NCBI GenBank assembly: GCA_011316235.1
Contig: QQBE01000009.1
Location: 868,001-932,000 of the forward strand
Length of the DNA stretch: 64,000 nucleotides
Reading direction: 5' to 3'
Source of the DNA: Mycothermus thermophilus
Taxonomy: Eukaryota; Ascomycota; Sordariomycetes; Sordariales; Chaetomiaceae
Position 1 is the first letter of the stretch, and the number at the start of each line of letters is the position of its first letter. Positions 32,371-43,063 of this stretch are shown one piece after another. Below the pieces are notes generated by a model. That model was not told the DNA's origin. It did not search any database and saw only the letters and a list, made by a program, of their open reading frames with translations. Position numbers and translations under genes: made by a program.

Positions 32371-34488
32371 TGTCGGTGGTTCTGGGTGCAGATCTTCCGG
32401 TGCTTCCGGGCGTGGGGGACCGGGGACTATGTGGTATGATCGGGTACTGAAACCGACAAGTGGATGTTACAGCGACCTGTCACAATGGAGGTGACGTGGA
32501 GTTGTTGATGCCAACGCTGAAGAAGGCGGAGAGGATGTCGGATATAAACAAAACGATAAGCGAAGGCCTTGGCTGGGAGAAGGAGGTACTGTCTGTCTCC
32601 AAGTCTGTCTGTCTTGTGTCGGTTGTGCACGCTCTCTCAATCAAAACATGGTCTAAGTGTGGGCATTGACCACCTGCAGACCCAACTCGATGGATCAGAT
32701 AAAAACAAAGCAACACTTGGGTTTAGGTGTGATGTGAGACGTATGCGTATGTATGTCCTGAGTAGTAGTATAGTATAGTAGAGATGAATTGATGAGATGG
32801 GAACCCCGGGGTTCGGCATTTTCCTGCAAGATGCATGTGGGCACCAGAAAATTCTCCAACTAGCTTCTCAACTTTTTCCTAGACTCCACCTTCTCCTGCT
32901 CGTATGAAGAAAGTCGAGGCGCGTGACCACGCTTGCTCTGTCATGATGGCGAGATGGATGGTCTCGGAATGGTAATACCGCCAATTGGTGCCCCTGAATG
33001 ATGGTTCCTACCGCCAAACATGAAGAGGCGGAAGTCGGCGAGGGCCTGGAAAGTCGGGGAAAAAAGACTGGGGCAAGTCTCTGACGATGTGGGTTTCTCC
33101 ATGCGGTTGCGGACCACCCCGGCTGCAACAAGACGACGGTGGGTGGCGGGAGAGGGTGGCCAAGTGTGGCTTGACTTTTCCACTCAGGTTGGCATGTTGT
33201 GGCTGGTTTCTCGGCTCTTCTGCTTCCTCCATCTCATCGCCAGCAGCCAGCTCGATCCTGCATGCAGCCACTTGCCGTTGTCTCGGCAGCAGTGCCATGC
33301 CGCCCCCAGATCGTACTAGGTCATCCGGCATGGCCGTGCCGGAGTGCGGGAACACGCGGCATCGGCATGCGGCCGGCAATCCACATGGCCGTGGTCCGTG
33401 GCGCCGGTTGTGGCGCGGTTTGTGGCACTGTCTCTCTCACCACCCGCCAGCCCGGTACTCATCAGTATCATGACAGCGCTCGTACTCAGTATGTACATCT
33501 TTCACCCGATCCATCATAAATGTCGAGCAGTCAGCCCCGTCATTGACGGCCCGGGTGGCACGAAAACCTGAAACGATGCGAACAGGGCCGGAACTTCCAA
33601 TCTTTTGCCAGACTCGGGTACGGAGTATACTAGACTTCCAATCAACCTGTGAATCAATATCACCTTCCCATGCTAGCCCTGCAAGCCATGCATTTACTAC
33701 GTATCTCACACTGGAGTGTCTTCACATCCTCGGTCATATTATTCGCTCCTGTGTATCGCTTCGGAAGCCATGGGAGCTTCGATAATGTCCGGCCCTGACG
33801 CGAATCCTGTGGATGCGACCTTAGCACCGGTATATAGCATGTGGTGACCCTCTTGGCGACCATCACCACGCATGTCCACATAGATTGTCCGGTGCAGTCG
33901 GGCCACCTTGGTCCGCCGTTATTGCCGGAAATCACCAGGCCAGTCGCCTTGCATGCCGGCGCCGATCCGGGTGAATAACCGTTCACACTGACCGCCAAGC
34001 TCCGCATATATGAGAACCCAGGAGTATATGGCGGAGCCCCGCTTCCAACGTTGCTGCCCGTTTATTATCCCTGATTTTTATCCTCCTGCCCGACCTTTCC
34101 AGGACTGGCAATCCTCCATGGCAGACCCGGGGCTAGCGACCATCCATATTGCCCTGTCGCTGGGAGATGCCACCGGAAAGATGGAATCTGTACTATGAAG
34201 GAACCATTGACCACGGCGGCTATGACGAGGTCGCCCGTTGTAATAAGAGAAGATGTGTCTCACCCTCGCGTCCTCGGATGCTGCCGACCCGCGACCTCCT
34301 TACGAGTGCTGTGGAATGTTGTTTGTAGTTTCAGTAATAACCAGCTCTATCACCTCTCTCAGGACGGCCCCGTCGCCCATCAGTTTGACTACTACCTGAC
34401 TGAGCTCTCAACCGCATAGTCCCACCTGTCAGTCAGTGACAGCGAAAGGCTGAGAAGTCCAACCAAGTCCACACACACACACACAACC
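32371..34488. other. Long divergent intergenic region (MFS / AA12-like enzyme)
   Basis: 2.1 kb with no supported gene. It includes a near-copy of the dispersed palindrome (GTATGTACATC at 33489) and TACGGAGTA at 33619-33627. A short CA repeat (ACACAC) lies just before the AA12 start codon. Confidence 0.5.
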
Positions 34489-35960
34489 ATGGGTGTCCTC
34501 AGCACGCTCGCGGGCGTTGTCGCCCTCACGTCGATCGTCTTCGTCCCTGAGGTGGCCGCCCAGTCATGCCCCGGCGTCAATGGCCGCTTCCAGCCGCGCA
34601 TGGGCTCCGGATACCGGTACAGCGTCCTGGCTACCGGCCTGAGCCAGCCTAGGCATCTCGTTGTCGACTCGGCTGGCAACCTCCTTGTGGCCGAGGCTGG
34701 CAGGCAAGCGGTCCGCCGCTTCGTGCTGCAGGATCAGGGCAACATTGTGTGCTCCTCGTCCAATTCTCAGATCGTCAGCGGGACGGTAAGCTAGAAGCAG
34801 TGTTTTAAGATCCAAATCTGAACATATGACTGATAAATGGCCAGACCAACCATGGCATCGCCCTCAGCGCCGACGGCCGGACGCTCTTCACGTCCAACCT
34901 CGCCTCGGTGACGGCCTATTCGTATGACCCCTCTACGGGTCAGGTCGGCCAGGGCCGGCAGATCATCACCGGCATGACGATCCAGGGCACCCACCCGACC
35001 CGCGCCCTGGCCACCTCCAAGTTCAGCCCGGACACCCTCATCGTGGCCCGCGGCTCGGCCAACAACATCGACACGGCCACCACCTCCCAGTCCTCGGGCC
35101 GCAGCATGATCAAGACGTTCAGCATCAGCCGCATCATGCAGTCGCCCGTCGACTATACCCAGGGCGGCGAGGTTCTGGCCTGGGGTCTGCGCAACATTGT
35201 CGGCATGACTGAGGATCCCGTCCACGGCGGCTTCGTAGGTCCCCCCTGATATGTATTCAGCCATTTTCCAAATCATTCTTAAACTAACCTCCCCCCGCCC
35301 AGTGGTCCGTCGAGAACCAGATGGACGACCTCCGCCTCAACGGGCGCGACATCCACAACGACAACCCGGCCGAGCGGCTCAGCTACCACGGCCGGCTCAA
35401 CGAGACCAACAACCGGTACAAGGGCCTCAACTACGGCTACCCGTCGTGCGTCCCCGCCTGGGATACGGCGAGCGTCGGCATCAACGGCCTGCTCGTCGGA
35501 GCGCTCTTCAAGCCCGACAACGTCCCCAACGTCTCGCAGGACGAGTGCTCCAACAACCGCATGACGGGCCGCCTGCACTTCCACGCGCACACCGCGCCGC
35601 TGGATATCAAGTTCAACAAGAACGCTACGTCGGCGTACATTGCTTTCCACGGCAGCTGGTGAGTTTCCGTCATCTAATTTATCCCGTCACCGAACATCAT
35701 TCACTAACTGTTTGTTCTTCTCTAGGAACCGCAACCCCGCCGACGGCTACCGCGTCATGCGCGTCGACTTCGGCCCGGACGGCCAGCCGGTTCACCCCGT
35801 CACCAGCAAGACCGCTCAGATCCCCGTCATGGAGAACTCCAACATCGGCGCCTGCCCGTTCAACTGCTTCCGCCCTGTCGGCCTGGCTTTCGATGACAAG
35901 GGCCGTCTCTATGTCTCGAGCGATCAGTCGGGCGAGATTTATGTCATCTATGGGGCGTGA
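34489..35960 (+). CDS. Secreted sorbosone/glucose-dehydrogenase-like protein (AA12-type beta-propeller)
   Basis: Four exons (34489-34785, 34845-35234, 35303-35658, 35726-35960) give 425 residues. Signal peptide MGVLSTLAGVVALTSIVFVP ends near AAQ. The mature part has beta-propeller elements of the soluble PQQ-dependent glucose/L-sorbosone dehydrogenase fold: ATGLSQPRHLVVDSAGNLLV, TNHGIALSADGRTLFTSNL, VLAWGLRNIVGMTEDPVHGG, ENQMDDLRLNGRDIHNDNPA, YKGLNYGYPSCVPAW, AYIAFHGSWNRNPADGYRV and PVGLAFDDKGRLYVSSDQSG with EIYVIYG. The RNxxGM, ENxxDDLR and HGSWNR segments are the cofactor/metal-site type motifs of this family. PQQ use is inferred from fungal AA12 enzymes; substrate unknown. Confidence 0.88.
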
Positions 35961-36318
35961 GGGTGTTGAGTGAGGAGGGAGTGAGGCTTGTATGGTTGGG
36001 GCGGGGGATTTTATGTTTTGACTGTTTTGCAGATGTGAATACGTACATACCTGGTAGCAAGCAACAAGATGGTTTGACAACATACCAAACACTGCAACTT
36101 CATGTTCGTGAGTTTCCACGACCACACACCAGCAACGCACTCGAAGGAAGGATTATATTTTAAAGAGACAAAGGAAAGACTCTCATTCATGACCATGAGT
36201 AGGTTCTGACTAATAGATACTAACAATACATGATTCGAGGAGTTTGTTTACTCCTCGTACAAAAAGAAAGACATTACTTTTTGGTTTCCGTTTCAGGACA
36301 TTATGCTGCGTCGTCTCA
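35961..36318. other. Convergent 3' flanks
   Basis: 358 bp between two convergent stops. No gene; ACGTACATAC, a near-copy of the dispersed palindrome, lies at about 36041. Confidence 0.5.
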
Positions 36319-37234
36319 TCAGAAAGCGTAGGCCACGAAGCCGGCAAGGACGGCCATGACCGTCGCAGCAGCCACGCTGGCGACACCACGGCCGGCGCCA
36401 GCGGTGACGATACCGCTGTCGCTGCTGTTGCCGGAGCCGACGCCGCCGGTGGGGCCGGCGGTGGCAGGGCCGGTGATGGTGGAGAGGGTGGTCGCGGAGC
36501 CAGAGCCGGAGCCCGAGCCGCTGCCCGAACCCTCACCAGCACCCGAGCCAGAGCCGCTGCCTGAGCCAGAGCCCGAGCCAGCACCCGAACCCGAGCCACT
36601 GCCCGAGCCAGAGCCAGAGCCAGAGCCAGAGCCGGAGCCCTCACCCGAGCCGCTGCCCGTACCGCTGCCACTGCCCGAACCGGAGCCGGAGCCAGAGCCG
36701 GAGCCAGAGCCCGAACCCTCACCAGCACCCGAGCCGGAACCAGAGCCAGAGCCAGAGCCGCTGCCCTCACCCGAGCCGCTTCCGCTTCCACTACCGCTTC
36801 CACTGCCCGAACCCTCACCCGAGCCAGAGCCCGAGCCGGATCCGCTGCCGCTGCCGCTGCCACTTCCGGAGCCCGAGCCGGAGCCGGATCCCGAACCGGT
36901 GGACGACCCACCGAAGGTCGGCTCGACAGGGGCGATGGTGATGGTGACGCCGTTGCTGACCGTGACGCTGCCGGAGCCAGAGCCAGATCCAGAGCCGGAA
37001 CCAGAGCCAGAGCCGCTGCCAGAACCAGAACCAGAACCAGAGCCGGAGCCGGAACCAGAGCCAGAGCCGCTGCCAGAACCAGAACCAGAACCAGAGCCGG
37101 AACCGGAGCCAGAGCCCGAACCGCTTCCGCTGCCAGAGCCCGAGCCGGAGCCCGAGCCACTGCCATTGCCGCTGCCAGAACCGCTGCCAGAGCCAGAGCC
37201 AGAACCAGAGCCAGAGCCAAAACCAAAGCCACTG

Positions 37235-37266
<32 letters not shown>

Positions 37267-40200
37267 GGAACCGCTACCCGAACCACTGCCCGAGCCGCTT
37301 CCGCTACCAGAACCGGAGCCAGATCCAGAGCCCGAACCACTGCCGCTGCCAGAGCCGCTTCCGCTACCAGAACCGGAGCCAGATCCAGAGCCACTGCCAG
37401 ATCCAGAGCCGGAGCCGGAGCCAGATCCAGAGCCAGAGCCAGAACCAGAACCAGAGCCAGAACCAGAACCAGAGCCGGAGCCGGAACCGCTTCCACTGCC
37501 AGAGCCCGAGCCGGAGCCCGAGCCACTGCCATTGCCATTGCCATTGCCATTGCCAGAGCCAGAGCCCGAGCCCGAGCCAGAGCCAGAGCCAGAGCCGTCA
37601 GTGCCGCTGCCATTGCCATTGCCAGAGCCAGAGCCAGAGCCAGCGCCGTCAGTAGCAGTAGGATCAGCAGTGTTGGTACCGGTAGCCGTGCCCGAGCCGG
37701 AACCCGAGCCAGAACCAGCACCAGACCCGTCGGTGGCCGTGCCAGTGGCGGTCTCGGTGGTAGTAGCCGTCTCAGTCGTAGTAGACGACTCAGTAGCAGT
37801 CGCGTCATCAGTCGCCGTAGCCGTGGCGTCGTCGGTGAACGAGCCAGTCTGGAAAGAGTTGGTGAAGGAGCCGTAGAACGAGCCAGTCGAGGACTCAGTC
37901 TCAGTAGCGTCCGTGTCAGTCTCGGTTTCGGAGGCGTCGTTGGTGGCGGTGCCCGTGGCAGTCTCCGTGCCCGTGGCGGTGCTGTCCTCAGTCTCGGTGG
38001 CCGTCACGGTGCTGTCGTCCGTGGTGGTCGAGTCGTCGGTCTCCTCGGGGAAGAAGGAGCCGGTGAAGGAGCCGGTGAAGGAGCCCGAGATGGTGCTGTC
38101 ATCGGTTTCGGTAGCCGTGCTGTCATCGGTGAAAGAGCCCGACGGGGTGGTCTCCGGGAAGGAGTCGGTGAAGGAGCCCGAGATGGTGCTGTCATCGGTC
38201 TCAGTGGCTGCATCAGTCTCAGTGGCGGTGCTGTCATCGGTGAAAGAGCCCGATGGGGTGGTCTCAGGGAAGGAGTCAGTGAAGGAGCCCGAGATGGTGC
38301 TGTCGTCGGTTTCGGTAGCCGTGCTGTCGTCGGTGAAGGAGCCGGAGGGAGTGGACTCAGGGAAGAACGAGCCGGTGAAGGAGCCCGAGATGGTGCTGTC
38401 GTCCGTCACAGTCGGCTCCGGTTCCTCAGTGCCATCGGTGTTGGTCGGCTCGGTGCCGTCGGTGTTGGTAGGTTCGGAACCATCCGTGGGCTGAGGCTCA
38501 GTCTCGCCGTCGGTAGGCTGGGGCTCGGTCTCGCCATCCGTGGGTTGGAGCTCGGTCTCGCCATCCGTGGGTTGGGGCTCAGTCTCACCATCGGTGGGTT
38601 GAGGCTCAGTTTCACCATCGGTGGGTTGAGGCTCAGTCTCGCCGTCGGTAGGCTGAGGTTCAGTTTCACCATCGGTAGGCTGGGGTTCAGTCTCGCCATC
38701 CGTCGGCTGGGGCTCAGTTTCACCATCCGTGGGTTGAGGCTCAGTCTCGCCGTCAGTAGGCTGGGGTTCAGTCTCGCCATCCGTCGGCTGGGGCTCAGTT
38801 TCACCATCGGTAGGCTGGGGTTCAGTCTCGCCGTCGGTGGGTTGAGGCTCAGTCTCGCCGTCGGTAGGCTGGGGCTCAGTCTCGCCATCCGTGGGTTGGG
38901 GCTCGGTCTCGCCATCCGTGGGTTGGGGCTCAGTCTCGCCGTCGGTGGGTTGAGGCTCAGTCTCGCCGTCGGTGGGCTGAGGCTCAGTTTCACCATCCGT
39001 GGGCTGAGGTTCAGTCTCTCCGTCGGTCGGCTGGGGCTCGGAAGGAGTATCCGTGGGCTGGGGCTCCTCCTCCTCAGGCGGCGTGCAAGCACCCTCCTCC
39101 GGGATGTTGCTGCCGTCGGCGGCGACGTTCACGATCTCCTGACCGCAGAAAGCAGACTGGGCAATGTAGACGGTGTTGCTGTCCTGGTCGTTGACGACGT
39201 AGGCGGCGCGGAGGAAGTTTTGGCCGAGAACGGCGTGGGTGGTCGGGATGGTGTTGTCCCAGGCGCTATTGTAGACACCGAGGAAGCAGACGACCTCGTC
39301 GTCCACGACGGCGGTCGAGACGAAGTCGGTCAGGGGCACGCTGACGGTGACGCCGTTGAAGGTGAAGTCGACGGTTCCATCACCGGGAACGGCGTTGCAG
39401 TCGAAGATTTCGGCATTGAGGTCCCTGTTGTAGGTATGCGCAACTGGGAACGAGTCGACGATGGCGGCCACCATGGCGGCGGGCAGGGCGGTAAGAGGGT
39501 TCTTAGCATCGATGTACGCGGGGACATCAGCACGCTTGCGGAGGGTGGCGTCCTCATCGCACTCGGCGTCCTCGCCGCAGGACAGGTTCAGGGTGACATC
39601 ATTGAGAGTGACCCAAAGCAGACTCTCCTTGCCGGGAGCCGGGCTGGATCCGACCGGAATGAGGGGCTGGGGGGCCAGGGGGCCGGTAAACCTCTTCGCG
39701 TCCAGGCCGCCGATGATGAGAGAGCCGTTTTGGTTGTCGCTAGTCGGGCGGATGTCCAAGCTCCAGAGACGGCGATTAATGCCGCGCTGAACCTTGAGGG
39801 AGTCCAGAAGGCGAGAGTACGCGGGGGTGCTGGCAGGACGACCAAGGCCGAGACTGCCAATAAGGGCGCCCTTTCCGGTCAAGGCGACACCGAATTGCTG
39901 GTCCGCAATCTTGAAGTCTTTTCAACAAGGGAGCACGGTCAGTTTCGCGAGAACGAACAGGGTTGGCAGTTCAGGACAACTCACTTCCTACTTTCCAGTC
40001 CTCCACGTAGTAGGTGATAGTGGCGTCGCCGGTTTCGCCAGCCGGGCCATGGGTCCAAGACAAGTCGCGTTTCTTGCCGAGTGGGTTAGGCAAGGTCCAC
40101 GTCGGCGTGAAATACTTGGTGCAGAAGCTCAAGTCGCCGGCGCCGATACACTCGTTCACCTTCCAGAGATCGTCCTGGGTGGTGTCAATGCGGAAGACCA

Positions 40201-40435
40201 CATCCGTGCTAACAAGAGTTCCGACGGCCGTGAGTGTCACCATGTAGACCGTGTTGTAGCGGTCCTGGGTGAAGGAGGCCGGGAAGAGCTGGCGCTTATC
40301 GAGGACATCGGCTGGACCCTCGACGGCGGTGATGTCGAAACGGATCGGTCCGTTGTTCGGCGCCCTGTTGTTGATGGCCGGTGCCGCCCCGACGAGGGCA
40401 GCAGCCGGAAGGACGGCCACCAGAGGAGTCCTCAT
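36319..40435 (-). CDS. GPI-type pepsin-like pseudoprotease with giant repeat stalk
   Basis: Two exons (39985-40435, 36319-39917; GTGAGT..GAAAAG) give 1349 residues. Signal peptide MRTPLVAVLPAAALVGAAPA is followed by a KR site (DKR) and a two-lobe A1 aspartic-protease fold: FRIDTTQDDLWKVN, ITYYVEDWKVGNFKIADQQF, NGSLIIGGLDAKRFTGPLAP, YIDAKNPLTALPAAMVAAIV, HAVLGQNFLRAAYVVNDQDS. Both Asp are kept (about D84 and D287), but DTGS has become DTTQ and DTGT has become DAKN, so catalysis is doubtful. From about residue 434 come roughly 20 EPQPTDGET units, then repeats around STISGSFTGSF/SGSFTDDSTATE, then several hundred residues of Gly-Ser. It ends GVASVAAATVMAVLAGFVAY plus AF, a GPI-type signal. Likely a cell-wall-exposed, heavily O-glycosylated protein. 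Confidence 0.88.
36499..37640 (-). repeat. Gly-Ser coding repeat (about 380 codons)
   Basis: Six-base GGCTCN/GGNTCT-type units encode alternating Gly-Ser with occasional Glu, Asn, Ala, Thr or Phe. It is interrupted once near 36905-36975 by a non-repetitive segment (VSNGVTITIAPVEPTFGGS). Confidence 0.85.
38480..39055 (-). repeat. 27-bp coding minisatellite (EPQPTDGET)
   Basis: About 20 tandem 27-bp units with mainly synonymous variation, encoding the nonapeptide EPQPTDGET. Confidence 0.88.
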
Positions 40436-43063
40436 GGTGCCGTTGTGATTAACGATGGAGGTTGTGTTCGTAAAACACGACAACTAACGAATGACTAGGA
40501 CACAACGTCCAACATAAACGAACGAAGAAAGACGCCTGTGTGCTCTCTCTCCTTCGACAGACGGCCGGTGATGAGGGCTGCTCGCCATGCTTAAATATCG
40601 GAGGACGGCGTGCTCCTCCATCGCAACCCCTGAGTTCATCCCAGGCTCATCGTGCTGTCTCGCTACCCCATTGGCTCCAACTCATCCCATCCCATTTCCG
40701 CCTCATCATCATGCGCCCCAACAAGAGGGAGATAGAGAGAGAGCGCGAGAGGCTTCACGACCTTTCTCTCTCCGGCCTGCTCCGCCAGCATCACCATCCA
40801 CCACCAAAGTCCGTATGGAGTGGACGCCGGCGGAGAGGCATGTGGAATCCCATGTGGAACGCCCGGCGGAGCGCGTACCTGTCAAAACCCACATCCACGA
40901 CGGTCTCACCATCCGTCCGATTCGCGGATCCCCCACGGTGGACCATCAATCGCACACCATCGCTCTGTTCTGTCATGTCCCGCAAACCCGGGCTCCGCAA
41001 CTGCCGACGCTACCGGCACTCTCCTCGCTAAGGCGCGAATCACCACCATCTCCTCCGCCTCCACCGACGCAGGTACCACGACTCCGGGCGGCGGGTCCAG
41101 TCCGGCTGTGCCCCTGATCCCCTCCCCCGGATCACGCCTCTACGCAACTCCTACTAGGTAAGTATGGCGTCACCCAACCGCTCGGGTTCAGCTGGGCGCC
41201 GCACTGCATCGGAAGCTAAGTCGTTAGTCTCGGGACCAGTCGGGGGTCCAGATCTACCAGATCAGCGGGCCAGATCGATCGATGGGTATTACGTAGATCA
41301 ACCGATCAACCGGGAGTCTGGCTGGTCCAGTTGAGCCAAGCAAAGCCGACCCTGCCCGACCGACCGGTACACTAAACGCATAGCGCGTGGGAGCGACGGC
41401 CGAGACAAAAGAGCCTCAATTCTTGACCATGATGTGCTGTGACACAGATCGTTCCACCTGATACAGTACGGACGTTGAAGCGGGGAAAAAGAGCTTAGAA
41501 AAAAAGGGGGAGGCAAAAAAATTGCAGAACAAAGACATGGAAGATGCCAGCATAGTTCATCCCAATCTCCCCTCAAAATCTTCGTCTGTTGTTGCCTTGG
41601 GGGGGGGGGGGGGGNCACGCCGGGGGTAACATACGGTGATACAAGAGAAAAGACGAACGTATACATCGGATGAGGTACGGCCCGGCCTGGTCCGGGACAA
41701 GCAAGTCTAGGTAGTTTTTTTCCCAAACTGGTCGAGTCGGGGTCTCGCTCGCTCGCTCGCTCGCTCGCAAGCAACTCCATCTTTTGAGATCCAGCTCGGT
41801 TCAGGACCACTCAGCCTCGCCCGGGCCACAGAGCCATCATGGTTTATCCCTTCACTGGCCACGGTATATTGGGCCCTACAATGCCGGGTTGGGCATGCTG
41901 TTCACCTGACAGTGGAGTTGCTCTCTGTCACAGTGTGACGTATGTATGTATGTATGTATGTATGTACATATTTCACAGCATACCTCGGCCCCCTCTCAGG
42001 TACGCAGGGCAGCCGCGGACTCGCAACCACAACGGAACATCACACGAAACCCGAAAAACGTTTACGTTTGGAGGGTTGTCTATCTGGTAATCATATTTTG
42101 TCAAAATTGCCAGTTGTCGGTGGCGTGTTGTGTTGTCAATATCAATGAGTGTTTATCGGGTTGTGTTGTGTTGAACCAGGTGTGCTAGTGAAGTTCACAC
42201 AACAACATCGCCACCCCTTCAGCTGAGTGGACTTTCATCCAAACACAAAACCTCCAATATACTGAATCAGAAAATTCATCGCATAAAGTCAATGCTATTT
42301 TTGGCTCAAATATATCGATCCCAACATCAATGTTTATGTCAGACCGTCCACAGACTCGTACGTTTGTTGAACAGACTCTGAACACCACCGCGATCAATTT
42401 TTACAGAGGCACGACACGACGCATCCACCACCAGCAACCCCATCCCATGGCGGAGAAAGTTATTACCCACAGTGGCAATTACAAGGTCTACCCTTCCTGT
42501 CTAAACGGAGACACTCTCAAAGCAAGAAAAAAAAAATCACACAGCAAAAATATCAATATTCGCGCACGTTGAGCCGACACCTGCCCGGCAGGCAAAGCCC
42601 GTCCAGTCCCGACCGAGGTCTATCTCCCCGAACCCTCCTCCCTCAGACACATCGGCGGCGGGCATGAGCCCAAGCAGGGCAAGACAAAGCGAATCATGAC
42701 AAGATCAACTCCAAAACACCGCCGTTGGCCCCTCCCTCTCACATGACTCGCCGAGGTAAGGTAGTGAAAGGAGATCCCAGTACCAGGCCCAGATGGCAAA
42801 GACAACACACAACAAGCCCTCGACGGCATGTTCCCGATGAAAAAAAAAAAAGCAATTCCTTTCACCCTTCCAGGCAGCCGTTGATTCCTCCCATCGCACA
42901 TGACGCTGACTCGGTGGCTTCTATTCCTGGAGCACAGACGGGCCAGGACGAGACGAAAGTCCTCAGCACACCATCCTCTGACTCGAGCACAACAGCAGCC
43001 GTTGCCCAGCCTGGGACAACACAGCCATCTGCTCCTCCCAATCCACATTCCAGGCCGTTGCTT
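40436..43063. other. Intergenic between pseudoprotease and MSH6
   Basis: 2.6 kb without a supported gene. It contains a 17-G run ending in a single N at 41615 (sequencing/assembly weak point), a CTCG tetranucleotide repeat (41747-41768), an ATGT repeat (41941-41964) running into GTACATA, and an A run at 42841-42851. Confidence 0.5.
41941..41968. repeat. ATGT tetranucleotide repeat ending in GTACATA
   Basis: About five ATGT units followed by ACATA. Its right end matches 11 of 12 bases of the dispersed GTATGTACATAC palindrome, hinting that the palindrome derives from such microsatellites. Confidence 0.6.

Noticed and set aside
36356..37876. Long plus-strand open frame of Pro-Glu repeats (EPEPEP..) opposite the pseudoprotease gene
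   Set aside because: It is the antisense reading of the Gly-Ser repeat; no signal peptide, domain or splice context, while the minus strand has a complete gene.
40540..41161. Overlapping small plus-strand open frames upstream of the pseudoprotease
   Set aside because: Pro/Arg-rich translations in all three frames, no motifs, no intron signals; probably promoter sequence.
41160..41250. Stretch reminiscent of 5S rRNA (CATCGGAAGCTAAGTCGTTAGTCTCGG.. style)
   Set aside because: Only the middle resembles 5S; the 5' and 3' stem sequences are absent and the internal control region cannot be matched.
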